Shown piece by piece: positions 34,161-42,709 of a DNA stretch of 64,000 nucleotides (its first letter is position 1; each line of letters starts with the position of its first letter). The notes under the pieces were generated by a model. It was given only the letters and a program-made list of their open reading frames with translations. It ran no database searches and was not told where the DNA came from. Made by a program: the position numbers and the translations under genes. This DNA is from Halomarina litorea. Its GTDB lineage: Archaea > Halobacteriota > Halobacteria > Halobacteriales > Haloarculaceae. The stretch spans positions 2,315,655 to 2,379,654 of the forward strand of contig NZ_CP100448.1 of NCBI RefSeq assembly GCF_024227715.1, in the 5' to 3' direction.

Positions 34161-35285
34161 ATGGCTCGTCAGTCCCGAGAGACGCCGGAACCGAAAGAGA
34201 CGTTCACGCTGGCCGCCGCGCAGGTCGAACCCGAGTACCACGACAAGGAGGGTACCCTCGACATCACCTGCGAGTGGATAGAACGCGCCGGAGCGGCGGG
34301 CGCGGACCTCGTCGTCTTCCCGGAGACGTTCTTCCCGGGGTACCCCTACTGGCGCGGGAGTGTCCCCATCCCGCGCTGGACGGACCTGATGGTCGACCTC
34401 CAGAAGAACAGCCTCCACGTCGAGGACGACGCCGTGACGGTCATCGAGGAGTGCGTGGCCGAGGCGGACGTCCACGTCGCCCTCGGGACGAACGAACTCA
34501 GCGACCGCCGCGGGAGCGAGACGCTCTACAACTCCATCTTCTACTTCGAGCGCTCGGGCGAACTGGTGGGCCGACACCGCAAACTCATGCCGACCCACGA
34601 GGAGCGTGCCATCTGGGGGCGGGGTGACCCCGCCCACCTTCGCACCTACGACACGGACATCGGGTCGCTCGGGGGTCTCGTCTGCTACGAGAACCACATG
34701 ACGCTCTCGAAGGCGGCGCTGTGCGCGCAGGGCGAGGAGGTCCACGCCGCCGTCTGGCCGGGCTTCTGGGACGTCGACACCCACCCCGGTCGGAAGTCCC
34801 GCGCCGAGTCGCCGGACGCGATGGACACCTGCGACATCTACCCCGCGATGCGCGAGTACGCCTTCGAGACGCAGTCGTTCGTCGCCGCCTGTTCGGCGTA
34901 CATGAGCGAGGACGTCACGGAGGAGTGGGGCGACGAACTCGGGTTCAACGTCGCGGCGGGCGGGAGCATGCTCGTCAACCCCGCGGGCATCGTGAAGGCC
35001 GGCCCCGTCGTCGGCGAGGAGGCACTCCTCACCGCGGAGTTCGACCGCGACGAGCGCCGGGCGACGAAGGCGTACTTCGACGCGATGGGCCACTACACCC
35101 GGTGGGACGCAGTCAACCTCGAACTGCGCGACGCCGTCGCGGAACCGGTCCACGACCACGGACACGACGGGGGCCGGGCGCGGAGTCGCGAGGGCCTCTC
35201 GGCGGCCCGGGCGGAGGAACTCGCCGCCGAGTACGACGTCCCCGTCGAGGCGGTGGAGGGAATCGCGTCCGAACTGGAGGGGTAG
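34161..35285 (+). CDS. nitrilase
   Basis: The 374-residue protein belongs to branch 1 of the carbon-nitrogen hydrolases, which turn nitriles into carboxylic acids and ammonia. The Glu-Lys-Cys triad is complete: Glu55 in VVFPETFFPG, Lys141 in RHRKLMPTHEER, Cys175 in GGLVCYENHM (most nitrilases have CWEN). Family-specific stretches such as YPYWRG and AVWPGFWD support nitrilase rather than amidase. The C-terminal 60 residues add a His/Asp-rich tail (HDHGHDGG) and a helix. The ATG at 34161 is preferred to one 27 bp upstream. Confidence 0.88.
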   Translation: MARQSRETPEPKETFTLAAAQVEPEYHDKEGTLDITCEWIERAGAAGADLVVFPETFFPGYPYWRGSVPIPRWTDLMVDLQKNSLHVEDDAVTVIEECVAEADVHVALGTNELSDRRGSETLYNSIFYFERSGELVGRHRKLMPTHEERAIWGRGDPAHLRTYDTDIGSLGGLVCYENHMTLSKAALCAQGEEVHAAVWPGFWDVDTHPGRKSRAESPDAMDTCDIYPAMREYAFETQSFVAACSAYMSEDVTEEWGDELGFNVAAGGSMLVNPAGIVKAGPVVGEEALLTAEFDRDERRATKAYFDAMGHYTRWDAVNLELRDAVAEPVHDHGHDGGRARSREGLSAARAEELAAEYDVPVEAVEGIASELEG

Positions 35286-35339
35286 CCGTCGCTCCTCGGT
35301 CGGGTGGTGGGGTACGAGAATCGACGTCCGCGTCCGCGG

Positions 35340-36410
35340 CTAGTCGGCGAGCGCGGGTTTCTTGCTCCCGTCTCCGGCCATCGCCAGCACGTCGTCGAAG
35401 AAGCCGAGCGTGTCGTGCGGGCCGGGGTTGGCCTCGGGGTGGTACTGGCGCGTGAGGATCTCGAGTTCGTCGCTCTCGAGGCCCTCGGGGGTGTCGTCGT
35501 TGACGTTGATCTGCGTTACCTCCAACTGGTCGCCGGGGTCGGCGACGGTGTAGCCGTGGTTCTGCGTGGTCATGACGACCTGCCCGGTGCGGAGGTCCTT
35601 GACGGGTTGGTTGACGCCGCGGTGGCCGAAGGTCATCTTCTCCGTCTCGCCGCCGAGGGCGCCCGCGATGACCTGCTGGCCAAGACAGATGCCGGCGAGC
35701 GGAAGGTCGCCGACGAACTCGTCGACGAGGTCGGCGGCCGCCTCGAAGTTCTTCGGGTCGCCGGGGCCGTTCGAGATGAACAGTACGTCGGCGTCCAGTT
35801 CGCGGACCTCCTCGGCGGTCACGTCGTAGGGGAGGCGGTGGACGGTGGCGTCGCGGTCAACCAGCGACTCCACGATGGAGCCCTTCGCGCCGCAGTCGAC
35901 GAGGGCCACCTCGGGGCCGTCGCCCTCGGCGTTGTAGGTGACGGACTCGGAGACCGACACCTGCTTGCCGATGTCGACGTGTTCGCTCATGCCCTTGCAC
36001 TTCGCCAGTTCGTCCAGCGCGTCCTCGGGGGTCACGTCGGGGCCGACGGCGATGCCGCACTTCATCGCCCCCTCCTCGCGGACGTTCGTGACCACGTCGC
36101 GCGTGTCGATGTGGTCGACGGCGGGGACGTCCTCGCTCGTCAGCCACTCGGCGACGTCCTCGGTGAGTTCGCGAGCGAGCACCGCGCGCGGGTGGATGCG
36201 CTCGGACTCGAAGCGCTCGTCTCGGACACCGTAGTTGCCGATGAGGGGGTACGAGAACGTGAGGACCTGCTCCTCGTAGGAGGGGTCCGTCAGGGACTCC
36301 TCGTATCCGGTGTATGCGGTCGTGAAAACCAGTTCGCCGCGTGTCCGGCCGGGAGCGCGACCGCGCGCCGGGATGACGCGCTCGCCCTCCAGTGCCACGT
36401 AGGCGTCCAT
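35340..36410 (-). CDS. carA: carbamoyl-phosphate synthase small subunit
   Basis: CarA is the glutaminase that feeds ammonia to CarB. The 356-residue protein has the N-terminal CPSase_sm domain (MDAYVALEGERVIPARG, FTTAYTGYEESLTDPSY) and a class I amidotransferase domain with the nucleophile Cys in LAGICLGQQVIAGALGG and the His-Glu of QYHPEANPGPHD. It is divergent from the Lrp-type regulator, with operator-like palindromes between them, and opposite in strand to carB. Confidence 0.97.
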   Translation of the reverse strand: MDAYVALEGERVIPARGRAPGRTRGELVFTTAYTGYEESLTDPSYEEQVLTFSYPLIGNYGVRDERFESERIHPRAVLARELTEDVAEWLTSEDVPAVDHIDTRDVVTNVREEGAMKCGIAVGPDVTPEDALDELAKCKGMSEHVDIGKQVSVSESVTYNAEGDGPEVALVDCGAKGSIVESLVDRDATVHRLPYDVTAEEVRELDADVLFISNGPGDPKNFEAAADLVDEFVGDLPLAGICLGQQVIAGALGGETEKMTFGHRGVNQPVKDLRTGQVVMTTQNHGYTVADPGDQLEVTQINVNDDTPEGLESDELEILTRQYHPEANPGPHDTLGFFDDVLAMAGDGSKKPALAD

Positions 36411-36411
36411 C

Positions 36412-36478
36412 GTTACGAATCACATAGGAACACGCCCCTATAGTCGTTGTGTTCGTAACAGAGTTACGAAATTCGTAA
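36412..36478. promoter_or_regulatory. carA/lrp intergenic operator cluster
   Basis: The 104-bp divergent spacer holds four TTACGAA-type half-sites: GTTACGAAT (36412-36420), TTCGTAAC (36452-36459), GTTACGAA (36463-36470) and TTCGTAA (36472-36478). The last two make a perfect palindrome TTACGAA-A-TTCGTAA, and the middle two a perfect inverted repeat around AGA. A carA TATA box (CTATAG, minus strand, about 36438-36443) lies between the first and the other sites. The adjacent Lrp protein is the likely ligand. Confidence 0.7.
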
Positions 36479-36514
36479 TCGGTAAGTGCGGATGGTGTCT
36501 ACCCTCGTATCTCG

Positions 36515-36928
36515 ATGGACAGTCTGGACCGCGACATCCTCGACATCCTCCGGCGGGACGCGCGCACGCCCTACACGGAGATCGCGGAGCAGGTCGGCAC
36601 GAGCGAGGGGACGGTGCGAAACCGGGTGGACCGCCTCGTGAGCGAGGACGTCATCGAACGGTTCACCGTCGCCACCCGGACGGGCAACGTGAAGGCGATG
36701 GTCGAGGTGGGCGTCGACGTGAACGTCGACACCACCGGCATCGCAGCGCGGATGGCCGACTGGGAGGACGTCGACTTCGTCTGGCAGGTCAGCGGCGAGG
36801 AGGACCTCGTGCTCGTCGTCGACGCCGCCGACACCCGACGGGTGAACGGCCTCATCACCCGCGCGCGCGAACAGGAGGAGGTCATCTCGACGAAGACGCG
36901 ACTCATCCTCGACGAACGCCTCGGGTAG
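36515..36928 (+). CDS. Lrp/AsnC family transcriptional regulator
   Basis: The 137-residue protein has an N-terminal winged HTH (LDRDILDILRRDARTPYTEIAEQVGTS..TVRNRVDRL, residues about 3-45) and a C-terminal RAM/AsnC ligand domain (about 62-132, with VWQVSGEEDLVLVVDA). Such proteins sense amino acids and act as dimers or octamers. It is divergent from carA, and a cluster of palindromic sites lies between; control of carA, and by shared motif of carB, is inferred. Two bases separate its stop from the convergent PHP gene. Confidence 0.92.
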   Translation: MDSLDRDILDILRRDARTPYTEIAEQVGTSEGTVRNRVDRLVSEDVIERFTVATRTGNVKAMVEVGVDVNVDTTGIAARMADWEDVDFVWQVSGEEDLVLVVDAADTRRVNGLITRAREQEEVISTKTRLILDERLG

Positions 36929-36930
36929 CC

Positions 36931-37641
36931 CTACTCCTCCCGCCCCGGGGGGGCGCCGACCCCCGGCGTCCCGTCGGCCCACTCCGGCGTCTGGAGCTGT
37001 CGTTTCCCCGCGTGTATCCGTCGGTAGGTCCGCCTGAACAGTCGGTCCGCCCCGCTCGTCCGGACGACTGGCTCAACGCGACCGTCGCGGATGGCCGCGA
37101 CGACACTCTCGGGGGACGGGTCGTCGGCGTCGACGCGGGTGTACGCCCGCCCCACCTCGAAGGGGTAGTGGGCGTCGCTCCCGCCGACCAGCGGCAAGTC
37201 GCGGTCCGCGGCGAGATGCTCGACCCACTCGCGCGTGCGCGGGTGCTTCCCGTTGACCTCGATGGCGTCGACCTCGGCGTCGCTGTCTCTGACCGTCGAG
37301 TTCCGGTAGGGGTGGGCGAGGATGGCCGCACAGCTGTGGTCGTGCGCGGCGTCGACCACCTCCCCGGGGGTGAGTTCGCCCGCACGGGTCACGCGCGGCG
37401 GGTCCGGCCCGACGACGAGGACGTGACCGAGCGTGGTCGTGACCTCGATACCCGAGAGTGAGACGGTCGACCCGGTGTCGAACGGTTCGTAGTAGTCGTG
37501 GTTCGTGAGAGCGACGCCGTCCAGCCCCCGCCAGCGAGCCATCGCTCCGAGCAGTCGGGCGCCGACCGGGTCGTAGGGGGTGGGTCGGCCGGGGAACCCG
37601 TGGAAGAAGCGCGTGTGTGTGTGCAGGTCGAGCGAGAGCAC
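36931..37641 (-). CDS. PHP domain metallo-phosphoesterase
   Basis: The 236-residue protein has the PHP metal-binding motifs: DLHTHTRFFHG at the start (His7, His9), ALTNHDYYEPF with His-Asp, a Glu in LSGIEVTT, AAILAHPYRN, and GGSDAHYP near the end. These proteins hydrolyse phosphoesters, from histidinol phosphate to pAp and nucleic acid ends; the substrate is open. The C-terminus is basic (FRRTYRRIHAGKRQLQ). Confidence 0.88.
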   Translation of the reverse strand: MLSLDLHTHTRFFHGFPGRPTPYDPVGARLLGAMARWRGLDGVALTNHDYYEPFDTGSTVSLSGIEVTTTLGHVLVVGPDPPRVTRAGELTPGEVVDAAHDHSCAAILAHPYRNSTVRDSDAEVDAIEVNGKHPRTREWVEHLAADRDLPLVGGSDAHYPFEVGRAYTRVDADDPSPESVVAAIRDGRVEPVVRTSGADRLFRRTYRRIHAGKRQLQTPEWADGTPGVGAPPGREE

Positions 37642-37693
37642 ACCGATAGTAGCAGGCTACACGCCTTTGTCCTTCGGATTGCTAGGGGAAGGG

Positions 37694-38611
37694 ATGACAG
37701 ATCCGGAGACGGTCCTCGTGTTGAACCCGGTCAGCGGGCGCGCCAACCACGCCGCTCGCGTCCGGGAACTCGCCGCGGAACACGGCTTCTCCGTCCGCGA
37801 GACCGAGCGGTCGGGCGACGCGGTAGGGTTCGCCCGCGACGCGGCCGAGGACGGTGCCGACCGAGTCGTCGCCTGCGGGGGCGACGGCACCCTCAACGAG
37901 GTGGTCCGGGGGCTCTGGCTGGCGGACGCCCTCCCCGAGGTGGAGTTCGGCGTCGTCCCCGGCGGGACGGGCAACGACTTCGCGGACAACATCGGCATCA
38001 CGAGCGTCGAACTGGCGTTCGCGGCCATCGCGAGCGGCGAGCGTCGAACCATCGACCTCGGAGTGGTCCGGGCCGACGGCGGCGACCCGTTGCCCTTTCT
38101 CAACTCCTGTATCTGCGGACTGACGGCCAACGCCAGCGCGAACACCGCCCCGGAACAGAAAGAGCGCCTCGGCGTCCTCGCGTACGTCCTCAGCAGCCTC
38201 CGGGAGATGGCGACGTTCGACGGCCTCGAACTGTCGGTGACGCCCCGCGGCGAGGGCGACCCGTGGCACGGGCCGGCGGCGATGGTGCTCGTGGGCAACG
38301 CCCGGCGGTTCCCGGGCGAGCGGGCGACGCAGGCGAACGTGGAGGACGGCCTGCTCGACGTGACCATCGTCGAGCGTCAACCGACCGTCGACCTCGCGAG
38401 CGGGGCCGCGCTCGTCCAGTTGCTCGGTCGGGACCCCGAGTGGGTGACGCGACTGGTGACGCCCCACCTGGAGATCGCCGTCCGTGACGACGACCCCGTC
38501 ACGTTCAGCCTCGACGGCGAGATGGTCACTACCCACCGACTGGACGTCTCGGTCGCCGAGGCTCGCCTGTGCCTCCCGGTGGGCGGGGCCTACGACCCCA
38601 ACCCCGTGTGA
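37694..38611 (+). CDS. diacylglycerol/lipid kinase family protein (copy 1)
   Basis: The 305-residue protein has the catalytic motif VVACGGDGTLNEVVRG and the second motif VVPGGTGNDFADNIG of the DAGK/YegS/BmrU superfamily, with a C-terminal beta-rich domain (VTFSLDGEMV). These kinases phosphorylate lipids such as diacylglycerol, or in archaea possibly ether lipids; the substrate is inferred. The neighbouring gene at 38667 is a tandem paralogue. Start ATG at 37694 precedes the conserved VLVLNPVSG. Confidence 0.9.
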   Translation: MTDPETVLVLNPVSGRANHAARVRELAAEHGFSVRETERSGDAVGFARDAAEDGADRVVACGGDGTLNEVVRGLWLADALPEVEFGVVPGGTGNDFADNIGITSVELAFAAIASGERRTIDLGVVRADGGDPLPFLNSCICGLTANASANTAPEQKERLGVLAYVLSSLREMATFDGLELSVTPRGEGDPWHGPAAMVLVGNARRFPGERATQANVEDGLLDVTIVERQPTVDLASGAALVQLLGRDPEWVTRLVTPHLEIAVRDDDPVTFSLDGEMVTTHRLDVSVAEARLCLPVGGAYDPNPV

Positions 38612-38666
38612 CCGACCGAAAGGCCCGACTGCAGTGTCTTTGCCGGCGGCCGCGAACCGGTGGACG

Positions 38667-39614
38667 ATGAACGACCGCGTCCTCGTCTACAACCCGGCGA
38701 GCGGGAACCGACGCGCCGGTCGTCGAGCCGTCCGTCTCGCGACCGACCGGGGGTTCGCCGTCCGCGAGAGCGCGGGCCGCGGCGAGACGCGGACGCTCGC
38801 ACGCGAGGCAGCGACGGGCGGGGCGGAACTGGTCGTCGCCTGCGGGGGCGACGGCACCCTCAACGAGGTGGTCCGAGGGGTGTACGAGGCGGACGCGCTG
38901 GCCCGGACGCGACTCGGCGTCGTCCCCGGCGGGACGGGCAACGACTTCGCGGACAACATCGGCATCACGTCGGTCGGGGCGGCGTTCGACGCCCTCGACG
39001 GCCCGGCGCGGCGACTCGACCTCGGGACCGTCGAGGAGCGAGGCGGCGAGGACGGCCCGGTCCGACCGTTCTGTAACTCCTGCGTCGGCGGGCTGACGGC
39101 GAACGCCAGCGCCCGGGCGACGCCCGACCGGAAGCGCCGACTGGGGGTGCTCGCGTACGTCCTGACGACGTTCGCGGAGTCCCGGAGCTTCGAGGGGCTG
39201 GAACTCGATGTGCGCGCGGGCCCGCGCGAGGACCCGCTCTGGTCGGGCCGGGCGCTGATGGTCCTCGTCGGGAACGCCCGGCGGTTTCCGGGCGAACGGC
39301 GTCGCCCGGCGAACGTGGAGGACGGCCTGCTGAACGTCGTCATCATCGAGCGGGCGCCCGCCCTCGACTACCTCGCGCAGGGGGCCGCGGACCGACTCCT
39401 CCGGCGCGGCGCGTCGCACCTGACGCGGGTGCGCGTGCCGCAACTGTCCGTCCGGCACGCGGGTGGGCCGGTGACGTTCAGCCTCGACGGCGAACTCGTC
39501 AGCCACGAACACGTCGTCGCGCGCTGTCTCCCGGGGGCCATGCGCTTCCACGTCGGGGCGAACTACCGCCCGCACCCGCCCGAGGACCCGTCCGACGACC
39601 CGAAGAGGCCTTAA
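38667..39614 (+). CDS. diacylglycerol/lipid kinase family protein (copy 2)
   Basis: The 315-residue protein repeats the whole layout of the preceding gene (VLVYNPASGN, VVACGGDGTLNEVVRG, GVVPGGTGNDFADNIGITSV, MVLVGNARRFPGER) and shares long nearly identical DNA stretches around the two catalytic motifs, for example from 38837 on, while the ends have diverged. It is a tandem duplicate, 55 bp behind copy 1 and 23 bp before the NUDIX isomerase gene, so the three may be one operon. Lipid substrate unknown. Confidence 0.9.
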   Translation: MNDRVLVYNPASGNRRAGRRAVRLATDRGFAVRESAGRGETRTLAREAATGGAELVVACGGDGTLNEVVRGVYEADALARTRLGVVPGGTGNDFADNIGITSVGAAFDALDGPARRLDLGTVEERGGEDGPVRPFCNSCVGGLTANASARATPDRKRRLGVLAYVLTTFAESRSFEGLELDVRAGPREDPLWSGRALMVLVGNARRFPGERRRPANVEDGLLNVVIIERAPALDYLAQGAADRLLRRGASHLTRVRVPQLSVRHAGGPVTFSLDGELVSHEHVVARCLPGAMRFHVGANYRPHPPEDPSDDPKRP

Positions 39615-39637
39615 GAGACGTCTCCGACTGTGCTGGT

Positions 39638-40249
39638 ATGAGCACGGACGACGCCGCCCGACGGGAGTCGGGAGCGGACGCGGAGACGGACGGGAGCACC
39701 GACGGGACGGTCGAACACAAGAACGCGAGACAGCAGGTCGTCGCGGTGGACGAGGACGACAACGAGGAGGAACTGGTCAACCGACTGGACGCCCACACGG
39801 GCGACGGGCGGCGACACCGCGCGTTCACGGTGCTGGTCTTCGACGAGGAGGACCGAGTCCTGCTTGCCCAGCGCAGCCCCGACAAGCGCCTCTGGGACAC
39901 CTACTGGGACGGCACCGTCGCCTCCCACCCCGTGCAGGGGCAGAGTCAGGAGGACGCCACCCAGCAGCGACTGGAGGAGGAACTCGGCATCACGCCCGAC
40001 CAGTACGAGAACCTCCGCGTGACGGACAAGTTCGAGTACAAGCGCTACTACATGAACGAGGGGCTGGAGTGGGAGGTCTGCGCCGTCCTCAAGTGTACGC
40101 TCACCGATATCTCGATGGACCCCGACCCCGAGGAGGTCGGCGGCCACCTGTGGGTGGACTACGAACACCTCCACGACCACCCGAAGCTCTACCGACAACT
40201 CCGCCTCTGCCCGTGGTTCGAAATCGCCATGCGCCGGGACTTCGAGTGA
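39638..40249 (+). CDS. isopentenyl-diphosphate delta-isomerase type 1 homologue lacking the catalytic Cys
   Basis: The 203-residue NUDIX protein aligns well with type 1 IDI, which interconverts IPP and DMAPP for archaeal ether lipids: HRAFTVLVFDEEDRVLLAQRS, a variant Nudix box (QEDATQQRLEEELGI), the metal/acid pair Glu144-Glu146 (LEWEVCAV) and a conserved Trp in CPWFE. But where E. coli IDI has Cys67 in VCGHP, this has Ala95-Ser96-His97 (VASHP). The long acidic N-terminus (about 35 residues) is a haloarchaeal addition. Lipid-kinase neighbours fit a lipid role. Activity as an isomerase is uncertain. Confidence 0.8.
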   Translation: MSTDDAARRESGADAETDGSTDGTVEHKNARQQVVAVDEDDNEEELVNRLDAHTGDGRRHRAFTVLVFDEEDRVLLAQRSPDKRLWDTYWDGTVASHPVQGQSQEDATQQRLEEELGITPDQYENLRVTDKFEYKRYYMNEGLEWEVCAVLKCTLTDISMDPDPEEVGGHLWVDYEHLHDHPKLYRQLRLCPWFEIAMRRDFE

Positions 40250-40300
40250 CCGGGTAGCCCGGACGGACGCTTTTTGCGCGGTCCGCCCCTCCTCCCGGGC

Positions 40301-41008
40301 ATGGACACAGACCCGGACACCGTCGAACTGTTCGACTCGCTCGACGGCCAGGTCGCGCTCGTGACGGGCGCGAACCGCGGCATCGGGAAGCGAATCGCCG
40401 CGGAACTCGTCGGCCACGGCGCGACGGTGTACGCCGGGGTGCGCGACCCCGAGTCGTTCGACCCGCCGGAGGACCAGCGGGTGCTCAGACTGGACGTGAC
40501 CGACCCGACGCACGCCGAGGCGGCGCTCGACCGAATCGAGGACGAGCAGGGTCGCCTCGACGTTCTGGTCAATAATGCGGGCGTGATGGACACCCGTGAA
40601 CCCCTCCACGAGATGCCCGTCGACGTCATCGAGCGGACGCTGACGACGAACGTACAGGGGCCGATGGTCCTCACGAAGTACGCGTTGCCCCTCCTGTTGC
40701 AGACGGACGCCCCGCGCGTCGTCAACCTCTCGTCCGGCATGGGCGCACTGGAGGGGATGGACGGCGGCGCGGCGGCCTACCGCGTCTCGAAGGCGGGCAT
40801 CAACGGTCTCACGGCCTACCTCCACGGCGAGTACGGCCCCAAACTCGTCGCCAACTCCGTCTGTCCGGGGTGGGTCCGCACCGACATGGGCGGCGAGTCC
40901 GCCTCCCGGTCGGTCGAGAAGGGCGCGGAGACGCCCGTCTGGCTGGCGCGGTTCCGCGACGGGCCGGGCGGGAAGTTCTGGCGGGACGGGGAGATAATCA
41001 GCTGGTAG
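40301..41008 (+). CDS. short-chain dehydrogenase/reductase
   Basis: The 235-residue classical SDR has the cofactor motif TGANRGIG, NNAGV, the catalytic Ser in NLSSGMG, Tyr-x3-Lys in AYRVSKAG, and CPGWVRTDMGG. Substrate unknown. Its last codons (GGKFWRDGEIISW) are duplicated 195 bp downstream, see the repeat entries. Confidence 0.9.
   Translation: MDTDPDTVELFDSLDGQVALVTGANRGIGKRIAAELVGHGATVYAGVRDPESFDPPEDQRVLRLDVTDPTHAEAALDRIEDEQGRLDVLVNNAGVMDTREPLHEMPVDVIERTLTTNVQGPMVLTKYALPLLLQTDAPRVVNLSSGMGALEGMDGGAAAYRVSKAGINGLTAYLHGEYGPKLVANSVCPGWVRTDMGGESASRSVEKGAETPVWLARFRDGPGGKFWRDGEIISW
40966..40999 (+). repeat. SDR 3'-end repeat, copy in gene
   Basis: Thirty-four bases beginning GGGCGGGAAGTTCTGGCG at the end of the SDR gene recur at 41161-41194 with two substitutions. 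Confidence 0.8.
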
Positions 41009-41160
41009 CACCGCGGTCCCGGAGCCCGGCTGCGAACGAACGACGCGAACGGCGAAGCCGTGAACGTCGGAAGCGAGCGGCGGTTTTTGCTCCAGCTTTT
41101 TGCAAGCGGGGGTGGGCGACCGAGCGCCGCGAGGGAGCACACCCCTCGCAGTAAAAAGGT

Positions 41161-41194
41161 GGGCGGGAAGTTCTGGCGGGACAGGGAGGTAATC
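41161..41194 (+). repeat. SDR 3'-end repeat, displaced copy
   Basis: This copy encodes in frame a tail GKFWRD-REVID followed by a TAG at once, the kind of C-terminus the SDR itself has. No SDR body precedes it. It looks like the original gene end pushed downstream when the intervening 160 bp (41000-41160, with the T-rich runs GGTTTTTGCTCC and CTTTTTGC) arrived. Confidence 0.7.
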
Positions 41195-41264
41195 GACTAG
41201 TAGGCTTCCACACCAGTCCACCGCGGGCCGAACGACTAACCGCCCGCCGCCCGTCTCCCGACGC

Positions 41265-42641
41265 ATGGAGCGCACCAACCCGGCCACGGAGGAGTCACTC
41301 GAACCGGTCGAGGAGGACGGCGAGTCGGACGTCGAGGACGCCCTCGCACTCGCCGACGAGGTGTTCCCCGAGTGGAGCGACCGTCGCATGGAGGAGCGTC
41401 GCCAGTTGATGGACGACGCCGCGGACGTCCTCCGGGAGAACCAGGAGGAGTACGCCCGGATAATCACGAAGGAGATGGGGAAACCCATCGAGGGCGCTCG
41501 TTCCGAGATAGAGAAGTGCGCGTGGGTCTGCGAGCACTACGCCGAGTACGCGGGCCACTATCTGGAGGACGACCACCGACAGAGTTCCCCCGAGGCGGAG
41601 GCGTTCGTCTCCTACGAACCGCTGGGGCCGGTCCTCGCCGTGATGCCGTGGAATTACCCCTTCTGGCAGGTGTTCCGTTTCGCCGCGCCGAACCTCACGG
41701 CGGGCAACACGGGGCTCCTCAAGCACGCCTCGAACGTCCCCGAGACGGCCCGCGCCATCGAGGAGGTGTTCCTCGAAGCCGGGTTCCCCGAGGGCGTCTT
41801 CCAGACGCTCGTGGTGGGGTCGGACAAGATAGACGGTATCATCGAGGACGAGCGAGTCCAGGCGGCGACGCTCACCGGGAGCGAACCCGCGGGCCGGGCC
41901 GTCGCGGAGACGGCGGGCAAGGAACTCAAACCCACTGTTCTCGAACTCGGCGGCTCCGACCCGTTCATCGTCATGGACGACGCGGACCTGGAGACGGCGG
42001 CGGAGGTGGGGACGCAGGCGCGGACGCTCAGTTCCGGGCAGTCCTGCATCGCCGCCAAACGGTTCATCGTCCACGACGACGTGTACGACGAGTTCCTGGA
42101 CGCGTTCGTCGCGGAGATGGAGTCCCTCGAAATCGGCGACCCGACCGACGAGGACACCGACATCGGCCCGCAGGCCCGCGAGGACCTCATGGAGGACCTG
42201 CACGAGCAGGTACAGGACACGCTCGACGCGGGCGCGACCCTGCAGACCGGAGGGGAACCGCTGGACCGCGAGGGCTTCTTCTACCCGCCGACGGTCGTGA
42301 CCGACGTCCCCCGGGACTCGACGATGGCGACCGAGGAGGTGTTCGGCCCCGCGGCGGCCGTCTTCCGCGTCGAGAGCGAGGACGAGGCAATCGAGGTGGC
42401 CAACGACTCGGACTTCGGTCTGGGCGGGTCCGTCTGGACCGAGGACCTGGACCGGGGCCGGGAGATGGCCCGGCGGGTCGAATCCGGGTGCGTGTTCGTC
42501 AACGAACTCACGAAGTCGGACCCGCGAATCCCCTTCGGCGGCGTGAAGAACTCCGGGTACGGCCGCGAACTGAGCGAGAACGGCATCAAGGAGTTCGTCA
42601 ACGAGAAGACGGTGTGGGTGCAGTCGGCGGCCGACCAGTGA
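41265..42641 (+). CDS. NAD(P)-dependent aldehyde dehydrogenase, succinate-semialdehyde type
   Basis: The 458-residue enzyme has the short form typical of GabD1-like succinate-semialdehyde dehydrogenases. Visible are the cofactor and active-site motifs VMPWNYPFWQ, LTGSEPAGR, the general base Glu in LELGGSDPF, the nucleophile Cys in SSGQSCIAAKRF, and EVFGPAAAVFR. Substrate preference is inferred from length and N-terminal sequence (MERTNPATEE). It is followed by a zinc-ribbon gene on the other strand and a ThDP enzyme. Confidence 0.93.
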   Translation: MERTNPATEESLEPVEEDGESDVEDALALADEVFPEWSDRRMEERRQLMDDAADVLRENQEEYARIITKEMGKPIEGARSEIEKCAWVCEHYAEYAGHYLEDDHRQSSPEAEAFVSYEPLGPVLAVMPWNYPFWQVFRFAAPNLTAGNTGLLKHASNVPETARAIEEVFLEAGFPEGVFQTLVVGSDKIDGIIEDERVQAATLTGSEPAGRAVAETAGKELKPTVLELGGSDPFIVMDDADLETAAEVGTQARTLSSGQSCIAAKRFIVHDDVYDEFLDAFVAEMESLEIGDPTDEDTDIGPQAREDLMEDLHEQVQDTLDAGATLQTGGEPLDREGFFYPPTVVTDVPRDSTMATEEVFGPAAAVFRVESEDEAIEVANDSDFGLGGSVWTEDLDRGREMARRVESGCVFVNELTKSDPRIPFGGVKNSGYGRELSENGIKEFVNEKTVWVQSAADQ

Positions 42642-42709
42642 ACGGGGGCGGGGAGAACGGCCGGGAGCGTCCGCTCACGGGACTGGACGCCGCCGACCCA
42701 CTCTCTCGG

